A stretch of 64,000 nt of DNA, taken from NCBI GenBank assembly GCA_026419785.1, contig JAODTK010005761.1, positions 124,001-188,000 of the forward strand. Reading direction: 5' to 3'. The notes beneath the pieces were generated by a model. The model ran no database searches and was not told the DNA's origin. It worked only from the letters and a program-made list of their open reading frames with translations. The translations under genes were made by a program, and so were the position numbers. Shown here piece by piece: positions 51,101 through 57,811 of this stretch. Every line of letters starts with the position of its first letter. The first letter of the stretch is position 1. The stretch is from Sclerodactyla briareus. Lineage: Eukaryota; Echinodermata; Holothuroidea; Dendrochirotida; Sclerodactylidae.

Positions 51101-51750
51101 TAATAGTAGATGCTACCAAACGGTTTTTAATATAGCGCTATACACACTAAAGGTTCGAGAGAAAAACGCCTGCCCCGCCCGCGTGCATGGAAACGGGTCA
51201 CCTGCGAGCGCGTGCCCTCCCGCCCGCGTGCATGGAAAACGCGGCTTTATAGTAAAATTAGTACAGTTAATCAGTTCCCCCCCACCCACCCCATTGTGTG
51301 GAATGTTTTTATTCCGTCTCTCTACAAGAGTCTTACTATGGGATCCTAAACCCCCCCCCCATAATGTCATAATGTAATAAATAGAACGTAACCATAGGTC
51401 CTAATCAAGTCGCATTACCACTTGACATATTTAATATAACATCCTGCACTAACAGACTTCTATGAAGGAATAATCATATCTTGTGTGGCTATATTTTGTG
51501 AAGTGAACCTAACAACTCTCTTTCCATCGACAGGAGCGCTGGTATCGGTTTTTGTTCTGCTGCTGCCCGGGTAGCCGGGGTCAATCTGCCCATTCATCCT
51601 CCTGCTAGGGGACGTCTATAAAAGCCTGCACTCTGCTCGTCTTCATCTTTGTCTGCCATCCTAGCCTGAACTCGCTGTGCTGCTGTTGCCAGAAACCAGG
51701 ACACCAATTGCCAGAGCCAGTGGACTAGGGGATCCTCTAGGCTGGTAGTG
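14874..51750 (+). CDS. SLC22-family organic ion transporter gene (split, partial, frame-broken)
   Basis: SLC22 proteins are 12-helix plasma-membrane carriers of the major facilitator superfamily that move organic cations, anions or zwitterions such as carnitine. Seven exons in the correct order and strand cover the N-terminus, TM2, the cytoplasmic loop after TM6, TM7-TM8, TM10-TM11 and the C-terminal LPETR motif. Splice junctions carry GT/AG, and exon sizes (112, 145, 94, 204 and 108 bp) track the vertebrate SLC22 exon pattern. Exons corresponding to vertebrate exons 3 and 4 (TM3-TM6) are not identified in the 24.6-kb gap 17360-41983. The paralogue (cation, anion or carnitine type) cannot be assigned from these pieces. 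Frame breaks affect exons 1, 6, 7 and 9 but not 5 or 8. This suggests sequence indels or, less likely, a young pseudogene. Confidence 0.85.
15118..17247 (+). other. SLC22 intron 1
   Basis: The stretch lies between the donor 'gtaagg' and the acceptor 'cacataattacag'. No further exon is firmly recognised. The open frame at 16296-16568 (90 aa, CFVKQ and NVSELNMDW words) could be loop-coding but has no convincing family match. A G-rich run occurs at 16012-16030. Confidence 0.5.
17248..17359 (+). CDS. SLC22 exon 2 (TM2 with FLAD motif)
   Basis: The frame ending at the donor reads [19 protein letters not shown], matching the SLC22 TM2 consensus (QSIFFAGVLVGxLxFGxLxDR) just before the MFS GRR loop. 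The acceptor is 'aattacag' ending at 17247 and the donor is 'gtaagt' at 17360. The length of 112 bp is close to the roughly 104 bp of vertebrate SLC22 exon 2. The first third does not give the expected WNLVC words cleanly, so a frame break is likely there. Confidence 0.88.
17360..18149 (+). other. SLC22 intron 2, proximal part; no recognised feature
   Basis: A 91-aa plus frame at 17698-17973 is basic and has no family match. Nothing else was recognised. Confidence 0.5.
18150..18450 (-). mobile_element. LINE reverse-transcriptase fragment, second lineage
   Basis: On the minus strand the order is a [12 protein letters not shown]-like word (about 18415-18370), a degraded GVPHGGP word, a [11 protein letters not shown]-like block (about 18300-18265) and the catalytic box [10 protein letters not shown] (about 18240-18205), where active elements read YADDTAI. 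The YADD form and spacing differ from the FADDTKL copy at 28 kb, so this is another LINE lineage. Confidence 0.7.
18450..19500. other. Intronic sequence, nothing recognised
   Basis: No open frame above 60 codons with a family match. AT-rich with scattered short direct repeats. Confidence 0.5.
19500..19532. repeat. Tetranucleotide microsatellite (TCTA)n(TCTG)n
   Basis: 'Ctatctatctatc' passes into 'tgtctgtctgtctgtc', the same compound pattern as at 21624-21750. Confidence 0.9.
19690..20120 (+). repeat. Dispersed repeat family D copy
   Basis: Contains 'ggttccactttcct', 'ggaggtccaggaaggtcat', 'tttgatggacgttgaccc' and 'gaaggtcattgtctaa', and ends in an A-run near 20110. The core phrase is shared with 12880-12985. 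Confidence 0.5.
20120..21620. other. Intronic sequence, nothing firmly recognised
   Basis: A hydrophobic 65-aa frame at 20950-21147 ([17 protein letters not shown] segment) resembles a membrane helix but has no identifiable family and no good splice frame. 'Gggtgct' words recur at 20145-20172 and 21557-21590. Confidence 0.4.
21624..21750. repeat. Compound tetranucleotide microsatellite
   Basis: (CTAT)n at 21624-21643, (CCAT)n at 21664-21731 and (CTGT)n at 21733-21750. The Ser/Ile/His/Pro-rich open frames at 21478-21825 are translations of this tract. Confidence 0.95.
21780..22400 (+). repeat. Family C tandem array, four units of about 150 bp
   Basis: Core phrases at about 21861, 22014, 22162 and 22310 each read like 'gaggtcaaaggtc(c)tctagggtcaatttggcc', at spacings of 153, 148 and 148 bp. 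Units 2 and 3 hold DR1 half-site pairs (aggtca-a-aggtc) at 22015-22027 and 22164-22176. The same family occurs at 10720-11410. Confidence 0.85.
22400..23500. other. Intronic sequence with C-tracts
   Basis: Poly-C runs lie at 22582-22612 and 22819-22830. The 88-aa frame at 22981-23247 has no family match. Confidence 0.5.
23500..24130 (-). mobile_element. CR1/L2-like LINE 3' fragment
   Basis: This stretch aligns in the same orientation with 27990-28480, which is the 3' coding end of the large LINE. Shared order: 'caaacaacatccgcaggaag', 'ccattcatt...cactctttgcc', 'gccatggataattt...acctgaatcc', 'cttttatctttc'. On the minus strand this is the reverse-transcriptase C-terminal end. The basic frame on the plus strand at 23538-23738 is antisense and not a gene. 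Confidence 0.7.
24327..24470 (+). other. Weak candidate for SLC22 exon 3
   Basis: After 'catcattgcag' a frame reads [16 protein letters not shown] and, about 40 residues after FGR, FVRF. In SLC22 proteins an FGRR loop is followed about 35 residues later by a RF/RL word after TM3. The region between is not hydrophobic in this frame, while another frame gives [14 protein letters not shown], so the match needs a frame break. The acceptor phase does not fit exon 2 exactly. This is a suggestion only. Confidence 0.2.
24540..25860. other. Intronic sequence, nothing recognised
   Basis: A G-run lies at about 24828-24842 and an A-run at 25746-25760. The proline-rich minus frame at 25201-25386 is low complexity. 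Confidence 0.5.
25870..26385 (+). mobile_element. LINE 3' end (C-terminus plus 3' tail)
   Basis: Plus-strand frames give [14 protein letters not shown] near 25955-25990 and then [13 protein letters not shown] near 26128-26165, the usual last block of many non-LTR polymerases (VxxWNxLPxxL). An AT-rich 3' untranslated part follows. It ends in an (A)ATAAAT repeat at about 26350-26385, typical of LINE 3' termini with short tandem repeats. Confidence 0.8.
26390..27990. other. Intronic sequence, nothing recognised
   Basis: No open frame or repeat family was identified. Confidence 0.5.
27990..30900 (-). mobile_element. CR1/L2-like LINE with endonuclease and reverse transcriptase, inactive
   Basis: The minus strand shows, in order from the 5' side, an apurinic-type endonuclease start with [15 protein letters not shown] (about 30810-30760), RT entry words FPDDWRE (about 29415-29395) and [12 protein letters not shown] (about 29345-29305), LGPLL and the palm box [18 protein letters not shown] (about 28855-28800). 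The fingers/thumb block FFNVDKCKV (about 28735-28705), then [20 protein letters not shown] (about 28370-28310), complete the 3' coding end. Frame breaks scatter the product over several short frames, so it is not active. It sits inside SLC22 intron 2-4 in antisense orientation. Confidence 0.88.
30900..31640. other. Possible 5' part of the LINE; C-rich
   Basis: The stretch is directly upstream, in LINE orientation, of the endonuclease block, and its composition is C-rich on the plus strand. No ORF1 motif was recognised, so attribution to the LINE is inference from adjacency. Confidence 0.3.
31640..33100. other. Intronic sequence, nothing recognised
   Basis: A G-run lies at 32866-32882. No coding signal was seen. 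Confidence 0.5.
33110..33215 (+). mobile_element. Possible tRNA-derived SINE head
   Basis: 'Gtggcctaactgatcc' resembles a Pol III A box. 'Cctccagatcgtaggctcg' followed by 'tgttcctgttcc' resembles the anticodon-arm and B-box part of SINE heads. No tail or target duplication was identified. Confidence 0.45.
33220..38000. other. Intronic sequence with G/C homopolymers and a diverged duplication
   Basis: Runs of G or C lie at 33765-33778, 34998-35012, 35275-35285, 36247-36258, 36637-36650 and 37346-37358. The words 'ctgtaccttcctgaga..ggctacacatc' near 35353-35390 and 'ctgcaccttcctgagtgagactacatatc' near 35099-35130 mark a duplicated segment about 260 bp apart. No exon was recognised. Confidence 0.5.
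38030..38710 (+). repeat. Family B with about 100-117-bp tandem units
   Basis: Three units begin at 38291, 38389 and 38506 with TGACCT-nnnn-TGACCT. The second and third continue with 'gggaccaacttttgtcc...caccta/ccac' and 'aactctgtatttt'. These phrases also occur at 7450-7560. A GC-rich 'ggcggcgg' block lies at 38030-38052. Confidence 0.8.
38710..40270. other. Intronic sequence, nothing firmly recognised
   Basis: A 'gccgccgtcgtctcc' block at 39650-39666 resembles the GC-rich end of family B. Open frames at 38945 and 39381 have no family match. Confidence 0.45.
40272..40770. repeat. Tandem duplication, two copies of about 245-250 bp
   Basis: Copy 1 (about 40272-40515) and copy 2 (about 40517-40770) share, in order, 'cttggtcatatccagat', 'acacttccctcttgatcaat', 'tcttccat', 'tttgaaaa..caatatgcaa' and 'ctggccattat'. 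Confidence 0.85.
41084..41424. mobile_element. CpG-rich MITE with nested terminal inverted repeats
   Basis: The left end 'ggcgctttcacaccg' (41084) and right end 'cggtgtgaaagggcc' (to 41424) are inverted copies followed inward by 'cgcgacgcg' and its complement. A second, inner pair is 'ggccctttcacacc' (about 41140) and 'ggtgtgaaaggacc' (about 41343). No transposase is encoded. A target duplication is not clear, so the superfamily is left open. Confidence 0.8.
41984..42128 (+). CDS. SLC22 exon 5 (loop after TM6)
   Basis: A single uninterrupted frame reads [20 protein letters not shown], then [19 protein letters not shown]. This is the SLC22 signature after TM6 (PESPRWLxxKGRxxEAExxIxxAAxxNG). 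The acceptor is 'cctctaatag' ending at 41983 and the donor is 'gtatgt' at 42129. The usual PESPRW is here DESARW, so the proline pair is replaced. The intact frame shows that the gene is not uniformly decayed. Confidence 0.93.
42129..43020 (+). other. SLC22 intron 5, first part; nothing recognised
   Basis: Small frames without family resemblance. 'Gacctttgacctcatgtaggtggggttcat' words near 42805-42835 look like a short reverse fragment of family A. Confidence 0.45.
43025..43275. repeat. Tandem duplication, about 115 bp
   Basis: 'Cctgaggagatttccacactttggttttgatg' near 43168-43210 repeats 'tctgaggagattttcacactttggttctgatg' near 43034-43065. Both copies continue to a 'gttggatgttgttttc' / 'gttgggtgttgttttc' word. 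Confidence 0.85.
44400..44585. repeat. Short duplication, about 90-100 bp
   Basis: 'Ttgtactaat...atattacttgtcatcag..cc(a/t)gagaaatca' occurs at about 44408-44490 and again at 44516-44565. Confidence 0.7.
44760..45030 (+). repeat. Dispersed repeat family A copy
   Basis: Phrases 'atggggtgtacaaaaacccctattgtttttggtg', 'gaaaatcagaaaatt' and an exact DR4 pair, aggtca-gcag-aggtca, at 44948-44963. Confidence 0.75.
45610..45990 (+). repeat. Minisatellite of about 29-42 bp units, each with a splice-donor-like core
   Basis: About eleven units carry an 'acaggtaaggggtta' core, at about 45619, 45649, 45691, 45720, 45758, 45793, 45825, 45864, 45899, 45931 and 45968. Each is followed by 'gttaaggtgggg' and 'tatcat(cc)a'. 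Six cores contain exact CAGGTAAG, the consensus 5' splice site. The array is in the sense strand of SLC22 intron 5. Confidence 0.85.
46230..47225. repeat. Tandem segmental duplication, two copies of about 450-500 bp
   Basis: Copy 1 (about 46230-46730) and copy 2 (about 46770-47225) share, in order, 'gaaattggatttc', 'taaacatg', 'ctcattgacacac', 'ctctgaaatggttccaat', 'aaagttggttag', 'ggatcattgtcag(a/g)aaccattattg' and 'aacaagt.ca.atcccc'. A third partial copy occurs near 48598-48645. Confidence 0.85.
47225..48326 (+). other. SLC22 intron 5, last part
   Basis: A small frame at 47270-47350 runs between 'ggtattccag' and 'gtaagt', so it has splice-like borders, but its sequence ([15 protein letters not shown]) matches no SLC22 segment. 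Nothing else was recognised. Confidence 0.4.
48327..48420 (+). CDS. SLC22 exon 6 (start of TM7)
   Basis: The acceptor is 'ccacaattag' ending at 48326 and the donor is 'gttaag' at 48421. The DNA gives [11 protein letters not shown] in one frame and a MNW word in another. In the family this segment reads xDLFRxPNLRxxTLxLxxxWF. The last two bases, TG, join the first base of the next exon to make Trp, so the join reads NWAVNSM, as expected for TM7. One or two single-base breaks lie inside. Family exon length is about 101 bp; here it is 94. Confidence 0.78.
49020..49223 (+). CDS. SLC22 exon 7 (TM7-TM8)
   Basis: The frame from the acceptor 'ccccacccag' reads [20 protein letters not shown] and then YSAFFL, the highly conserved SLC22 VNSxVYYGLSL block. 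After about 49100 the homology continues in other frames: [14 protein letters not shown], then [13 protein letters not shown]. At least three single-base breaks lie at 49100-49105, about 49123 and about 49155. The donor is 'gtgagt' at 49224. The length of 204 bp compares with about 215 in vertebrates, consistent with missing bases. Confidence 0.92.
49425..49690 (+). repeat. Dispersed repeat family A copy
   Basis: 'Cagctttcttaggggagtacaagaaccctaattgt', 'gatatgataactc' and 'catacttg' phrases follow the family order. The copy is inside SLC22 intron 7. Confidence 0.8.
49690..50188 (+). other. SLC22 intron 7, remainder; nothing recognised
   Basis: Ends in the pyrimidine-rich acceptor 'ttttcgttgctacag' at 50188. 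Confidence 0.6.
50189..50296 (+). CDS. SLC22 exon 8 (TM10-TM11)
   Basis: An uninterrupted frame reads [20 protein letters not shown], then [15 protein letters not shown]. This is the family block xMxGKFxIxxxFxxxYxYxxExFPTxxR, ending in the MFS signature FPTxxR. The acceptor AG ends at 50188 and the donor is 'gtaagg' at 50297. The length is 108 bp, against about 109 in vertebrate SLC22 genes. Confidence 0.95.
50551..51245. mobile_element. Non-autonomous DNA transposon with GC-rich inverted termini
   Basis: The left end has two 'tttccatgcacg(t/c)ggg' type words (about 50557 and 50614) and the right end has two inverted 'cgcgtgcatggaaa' words (about 51180 and 51226), each next to 'cccgcccgc' / 'gggcggg'. 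The interior is AT-rich and non-coding. It lies in SLC22 intron 8. The target duplication was not resolved. Confidence 0.75.
51534..51750 (+). CDS. SLC22 terminal exon (TM11-TM12 and C-terminal LPETR)
   Basis: After the acceptor 'catcgacag' the frame reads [16 protein letters not shown] shifted frame gives [10 protein letters not shown], another gives [10 protein letters not shown], and another LLLPETRTP at about 51682-51710. This is the TM11-TM12 region and the LPETR(N) signature that closes SLC22 proteins. Breaks lie near 51575, 51620 and 51680. After LPETR a frame reads LPEPVD then a stop at about 51726; the true end, or a further donor, is uncertain. Confidence 0.85.
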
Positions 51751-54700
51751 TGACTTATTTGAATCAGTTCATATTTGGAATCAGGCGGAGTGAAAATTCA
51801 TGTCTCATGTCGCTACTTTCAACACTATGTCCTCAGATTTTCTGTATGGATATTTAATGTCAAATACTGCCCCGGGTGCTTGCAGAAACATTTGGAAACT
51901 TTCAAAGAGCTGAACCTAGACCAACCATACTTAGCCAAGTGGTAACAATAGCACACATGTAACCACACAGTAGGCTAGAATGTTAGCTTTGATGTTAACA
52001 TTGTCATTATGTCCATGTTCTCAAAGCATTAACCATGTTTGTCAATCACTTCCTGACTACATAACAAAGCTGTACGACCAGGATTTCACTGCTGATAGTA
52101 ATAACATTTGTGCCTCCCTTGCAATATTCATGATGCTCGCAAAAAATATCGCCAACTTTGCGCTCCTGAGCTGGAATTAGACTATAATGTTTACCCAATC
52201 TATGTTGCTTGATCTGATTATGTCTGCTTCACAGAATTGTTTCAACACCTTGGAGAAAAGTTTGGGAATTTATGGAAACTGTGGGAGCTGAAAAGAATGT
52301 GTACACCAAATGCCCCTGCATCCCCATTGAGCGTCTGCCAATAACACAAATCTGGGTGGGCCACCCCATAACCCTCTCCTTTTTGCAAGGCCTAACCTAG
52401 CTCACAATTGTTCTAAATGGATTGCAGAGATGGGGGTAGTGGCAGAATTCCATCCAAAAATTGAACAAGCCCGGAATATGCCAATCCACCTTGTGTACCC
52501 AATGCGACATTTAATGTCACAGTGCGACGGCCCAAGATGACCGTCTATGCCTTCCCTATAAACCATTCACCATCTAGCTCTTAATCTCTAACTTCTCATT
52601 AGAGAGGAAAAGAGTACTCTTTCCAAAATGCTACCAATCTCAGCAAGTCATATTTTTCAAATTCGTACCGCTCCCTGCAAAATGTACCCTGAGCCCAGCT
52701 CTAACAACTGTGTGAAGGAAGTTTTAAATTTCAAAACTCACAATGAAGAATTGTCCAAATTTCCGATCAGTATATGTCACATACGATAGTCAATGACAAA
52801 TTGGTCTCAATATATTGTGAGCAATATGTGTTTTGACGTTCTGTTTCCGCATATTTACCGGGGTTTGCAGAACTGGGACTAATCTGCTCTTTATGACTCT
52901 TGGACAACAACAGTCTTAACTGACTGACCATACCTCTCCTCTCATATAAAAACTGTTTCATAGCAATTTAAACTCATACAGGAGACATAGGCAGCAACGT
53001 ACACAATTTTTACATTACTGAAAAAGGAGCACCCCCTCCCCCCACCCCCCTCTCCCATCAATCCTTGTTATATTCGCTTGGGAATTGTAACATTTGTTTG
53101 CACCCTACCACAGTTCCCCCCCCCCCCCCCCCCCCCCCACTCCTTGGTGTTAAGCGTGGGACACTAAAAACCAAACGCCATGACACATCACACTCCATTC
53201 TTAGGAGATTTTAACAACACTGTTACCAATAGTATACAATTGCTGATCTTATCTTACCTACAAAGCCCTTCATGACATAGCCCCTGGTTACCTTATTGAC
53301 ATGTTACTGATGTCGTAATTTCCAGATCTGCCACAAATTGGAATTTGTTGTCCGGCGTGTCATAACAAATTCTGGTGATAGGGGTTTTAGTGGTCAGTAG
53401 CTGCTAGTGTGGAATCCTTTCCACAATCACATCCTCTCCTTACAACCAAGCTCCTGTAAGAGAGATTTAAAATGTTTTATATAAATATCGCCATCAATTT
53501 TGTTTGTTGTTGTCTACATAATGCGCCTCAGAGTGTCCTGACTGATAGGGCGCTCTATAAATTGTTATATTATTATTAATATTAATTTCTCATGCCAATG
53601 ATGCTACACTGCAGCATCTTGAATCTATGAATAGACAAACAATGTTCAGTTGAACATTTCTGTGAGGTACCAGGAGAACCCAAGAACAGGCGAGGAAAAC
53701 CGCCAATTGATTGCTCAAATATTCAATGGAGTGTGTGATTCAAATTTTTCTCCGGCAACCAGTGTGTGCGGTTAGCTAGAATGGATTTGTTGTCATTGGC
53801 CGATATGCTGTCAATGTAACAATATGGAGTGTGTGATTGGTGGGATTCATGTCACCTATGTTAAACCCACAGACTAACTGCGAAGACAAATCAAATCAAT
53901 CTCCCCCCACTGACACTGTTTGTCCATTGAGAGCCACAAAAGATTGCGAGCTCTGGAAGTTCTTTTTATCTTCTCTCCTTTTTTCCATTGTCTGTTGGAC
54001 CTGTGGCCAAAGCATGAAAGCCTACCATTTTCTGACTATGACGACGCAAGCGCTGTGCCTCTGGAGGTCAAGGCTTAGCTAGGTTCTGTGGCCCCATTTG
54101 GACATGGTATGGTACCATAATTTTGGATTGGATGTTTTCCTTTCAGTACCATCTTGTTGGAATATTGAGCTTGTTCCAAGGGCACAGCCACTAAGGGGGT
54201 CCAGGGGTCATGACCCCCCCCCCCCCAACTCTTGGAAGGACCTCCTTACCTAAGGATTTTTTTCACACACAAAATTTTTCCCATCACTGCTTTGGACCCC
54301 CCTCCCCAATTGCTCTTACTCCCCCCACTTTCAGCAGGCAGTGCAGCGCCCTTGCTTGTGCACCCCACCATGGCTGCTTGGTAATACCAAGGATTTCTTC
54401 ACTTGGCATCCAGCTGTATTATAGTTAATTCTTTCTTCTGCCATGCAAGTATTACATGGGGAGTCAGAGACAGTCAAACAACACAGTGACTTTGAATGTA
54501 GTGTTTAGAACTGATCCTGGAGACACCACCAGTTGGAATGCACAACTCTTCACAGCAACTTTGGTTCCTGTATGAGCACACTTTCTCCGTTGGATGAAAC
54601 TTTTTTCTCCCCTGAACTTTGTGAAATGTAGTGGTCATTTTGTCATGAATGAATTGCATATTAATTAAAAATTAGCCCAAAACTGTGTAGAAAATTTATC

Positions 54701-56491
54701 ATGAGCGATGCATTTGTCATACTGTAACGTGTATATGACAACCCGGGAGGGGTACACAAACTGATTAGATTCTTCGGGGCATTATATACTTTAATTGAGC
54801 ATTTTCATTCGACCATGTATGTAATTTTCGAAAGTTCAAGTTGGATATGGTCTGTATTAGTCTCGTGCATCGCAATATTTTTTTTTAATGTTACTAATTA
54901 CATAATTATTCCAATTCTGAAGTATGTCAGATACATGAATCTTTGGTAGATGAGGTGTCTGTCTTCGGTTGTGAAAATTTTGAAGAGTGAAGTCAGGTTC
55001 TCTGTAGTTCATTAGGTGTGTTCAAATATGCATAGTACATGCAAATTGTCAACTTGGTTCAAAAGGAAAAAAATGTCAACAGGTGCAGTACTACAGACTT
55101 TCTGTTGCCTCCAATATTTATGCCCCCTCTCTCCCCCCTTACCCTCCCCCCCCCCACCCTCCCGGGCTCACATGATGCATTCCTGCAGTGTGCTCTATCG
55201 AGGAATGCGAGATTAGTGATGACATGATTATTTTCTTCTTTCTCATCAGACATCAGAAGGGGGCTGAGAAGAATTTCATGAGCTGGTCATTCCATTTGTT
55301 CCTTTTTTTGTCTTCTGTTATTACAAATAGTTTACTAGTACATCTAAGCTGATATTTTCCCGTTTTCTCTTCATGTCTGCCAAATTTTTTAATAACCTTG
55401 ATCTATCTTGGACTCTATTCTGTGGTTGACTGCATCAGTTATTGCCTGGTTGTTGTCTTTGGCTCTCATGCCGACTCTGGGCACTTTTTGGTTAATTATT
55501 CAAAATGGCTCTTCCCACAAAGGTGAGGTCTTGTTACTTTTATTGTTGTGTCTTCACATTCGATATGTATACTTCCTCAAAATGCAGGGTTCCTGCAGTC
55601 ATGAGATATGGAAATATTTTTCAAGGCCTTGAAATGTCCTGAAATTAATGAAAAAATGTTGAGTGACAATCTCCCATTCTTCTACACAGTATCAAAATTC
55701 ATTATTCTTTCACTTCCATTTTGCTGTTACATTTAGGAAAAAAGTTCATGAGAGAAAGAGTCTAGAAACTAATTTTCTCAGAAATACACTACCATTGAAA
55801 TTACTAATTCAACCACTTGTGGCTGTTATGGGTTGTTAGCACTTTTTTTTTACTATGCAGCTATGTGGACCCGTTTCTATGGAAACTTAATTCAACAATT
55901 TACAAACTCTGAATTTCATCTCTCATGCCAACAAAGAGGATGAGATTTTCCTCAAGAGAGTAAACTCGGGGTTTTCCTGGTAATCTAGATTGTACATATC
56001 TTGTTTAGAATTCTCTGTTTTTGTCTTGATTTCCTATGTGTGTAGCTAGGATGAAAAACAAAAATAGATCTCATTAAGAATTAATTTTCATTTGTTCCAT
56101 TTCATTGGGGATGCCAAGTCATATTCTCACTGGCCGTACTGCAGAAATACCTCTCACATTGAGAGAGTTTGCGACGCATTACTCTTGATGTGTTAGAGTT
56201 GTTAGTGCTGTTTCATTTTATCCTTCCAATTTTACAAATTAGGGCGAGCCTTTTGTAAGACAAATCGCTGCATGGAGGAGAGCCGCGTGCATTTAGAAGT
56301 ATAAAACCAAGTGTGTGTGAACTTTGTCTAATTAGACAAATGTCCTTTGTGGCTGTTAGCTTCTAGTATATTGACTGTTATCATGTAGTGACAACCTTTT
56401 TGTATCTGAATCTTGCAGTATTATAGATAGATTAGTTATTCAGTTGACCTCGGAAGAATAAATCCTCTATTGTACAATTCATTGTCCATTT
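51751..56491. other. Downstream of SLC22; no recognised gene
   Basis: The C-run at 53109-53138 is the longest homopolymer seen. A hydrophobic frame at about 55390-55520 ends at 'caaag|gtgagg', a donor-like site, and reads LIYLGLYSVVDCISYCLVVV; it is not recognised and no acceptor is clear. Nothing else is supported. Confidence 0.45.
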
Positions 56492-57811
56492 CCCATACTG
56501 CCTGGGCCAGTCCCATACTGTCTGGTCCAGTCCCATACTGTCTGGGCCAGTCCCATACTGTTTGATCCAGCCCCATACTGTCTGATCCAGTCCCATACTG
56601 CCTGATCCAGTCCCATACTGTCTGATCCAGTCCCATACTGTCTGGTCCAGTCCCATACTGCCTGATCCAGTCCCATACTGTCTGGGCCAGTCCCATGCTG
56701 TCTGATCCAGCCCCATACTGCCTGATCCAGTCCCATACTGTCTGGGCAGTCCCATACTGTCTGGCCAGTCCCATACTGTTTGATCCAGCCCCATACTGTC
56801 TGGGCCAGTCCATACTGTCTGGGCCAGTCCCATACTGCCTGATCCAGCCCCATACTGTTGGGCCAGTCCCATACTGTCTGGCCAGTCCCATACTGTCTGA
56901 TCCAGCCCCATACTGCCTGATCCAGCCCCATACTGCTGATCCAGTCCCATACTGGCTGGGCCAGTTCCCATACTGTCTGATCCAGCCCCATACTGCCTGA
57001 TCCAGTCCCATACTGTCTGGGCCAGTCCCATACTGTCTGGTCCAGTCCCATACTGTCTGGGCCAGTCCCATACTGTCTGACCCAGTCACTATACTGTCTG
57101 ACCCAGTCACTATACTGTCTGACCCAGTCACTATACTGTCTGGGCCAGTCCCATACTGCCTGATCCAGTCCCATACTGCCTGGGCCAGTCCCATACTGTC
57201 TGATCCATCCCTTACTGTCTGATCCAGCCCCATACTGCCTGATCCAGTCCCATACTGTCTGGGCCATCCCATACTGTCTGGTCCAGTCCCATACTGCCTG
57301 ATCCAGCCCCATACTGTCTGGGCCAGTCCCATACTGTCTGATCCAGGTCCCATACTGTCTGATCCAGCCCCATACTGCCTGATCCAGTCCCATACTGTCT
57401 GGGCCGTCCCATACGTCTGATCCAGTCCCATACTGTCCTGATCCAGGCCCCATACTGGCTGGGCCATCCCATACTGTCTGGGCCAGTCCCGTACTGTCGA
57501 TCCAGCCCCATACTGCCTGATCCAGTCCCATACTGTCTGGTCCAGTCCCATACTGTCTGGCCATCCCATACTGTCTGGTCCAGTCCCATACTGTCTGGTC
57601 AGGCCCCGTACTGTCTGATCCAGTCCCATACTGTCTAGGCCAGTCCCGTACTGTCTGATCCAGCCCCATACTGCCTGATCCAGGCCCCATACTGTCTGGG
57701 CCAGTCCCATACTGTCTGATCCAGTCCCATACTGTTTGATCCAGGCCCCGTACTGTCTGGCCAGTCCCATACTGCCTGGGCCAGTCCCATACTGTCTGGT
57801 CCAGTCCCATT
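56492..57811. repeat. 20-bp minisatellite, about 65 units
   Basis: The unit is CCCATACTGTCTGATCCAGT. Variation is concentrated at position 10 (T/C), positions 13-15 (GAT, GGG, GGT) and the last base (T/C). A few units are 18-22 bp. Three consecutive units near 57085-57145 carry a distinct 'cactatactgtctgaccc' form. CAGT-cccat-ACTG across each junction can pair as a 4-bp stem. The minus strand is open in all three frames because a 20-bp unit cycles the frame and none of its phases contains a stop; the long frames of 443-444 codons are therefore not evidence of a gene. Confidence 0.97.

Noticed and set aside
56432-57810. Three long minus-strand open frames (199-444 codons) rich in MGLDQTVWDWPRQYG-like repeats
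   Set aside because: They are translations of a 20-bp minisatellite that has no stop in any minus phase. Three overlapping frames cannot all be genes and there is no start context or flanking exon.
56492-57811. CRISPR-like array
   Set aside because: Units abut with no unique spacers, and the genome is eukaryotic.
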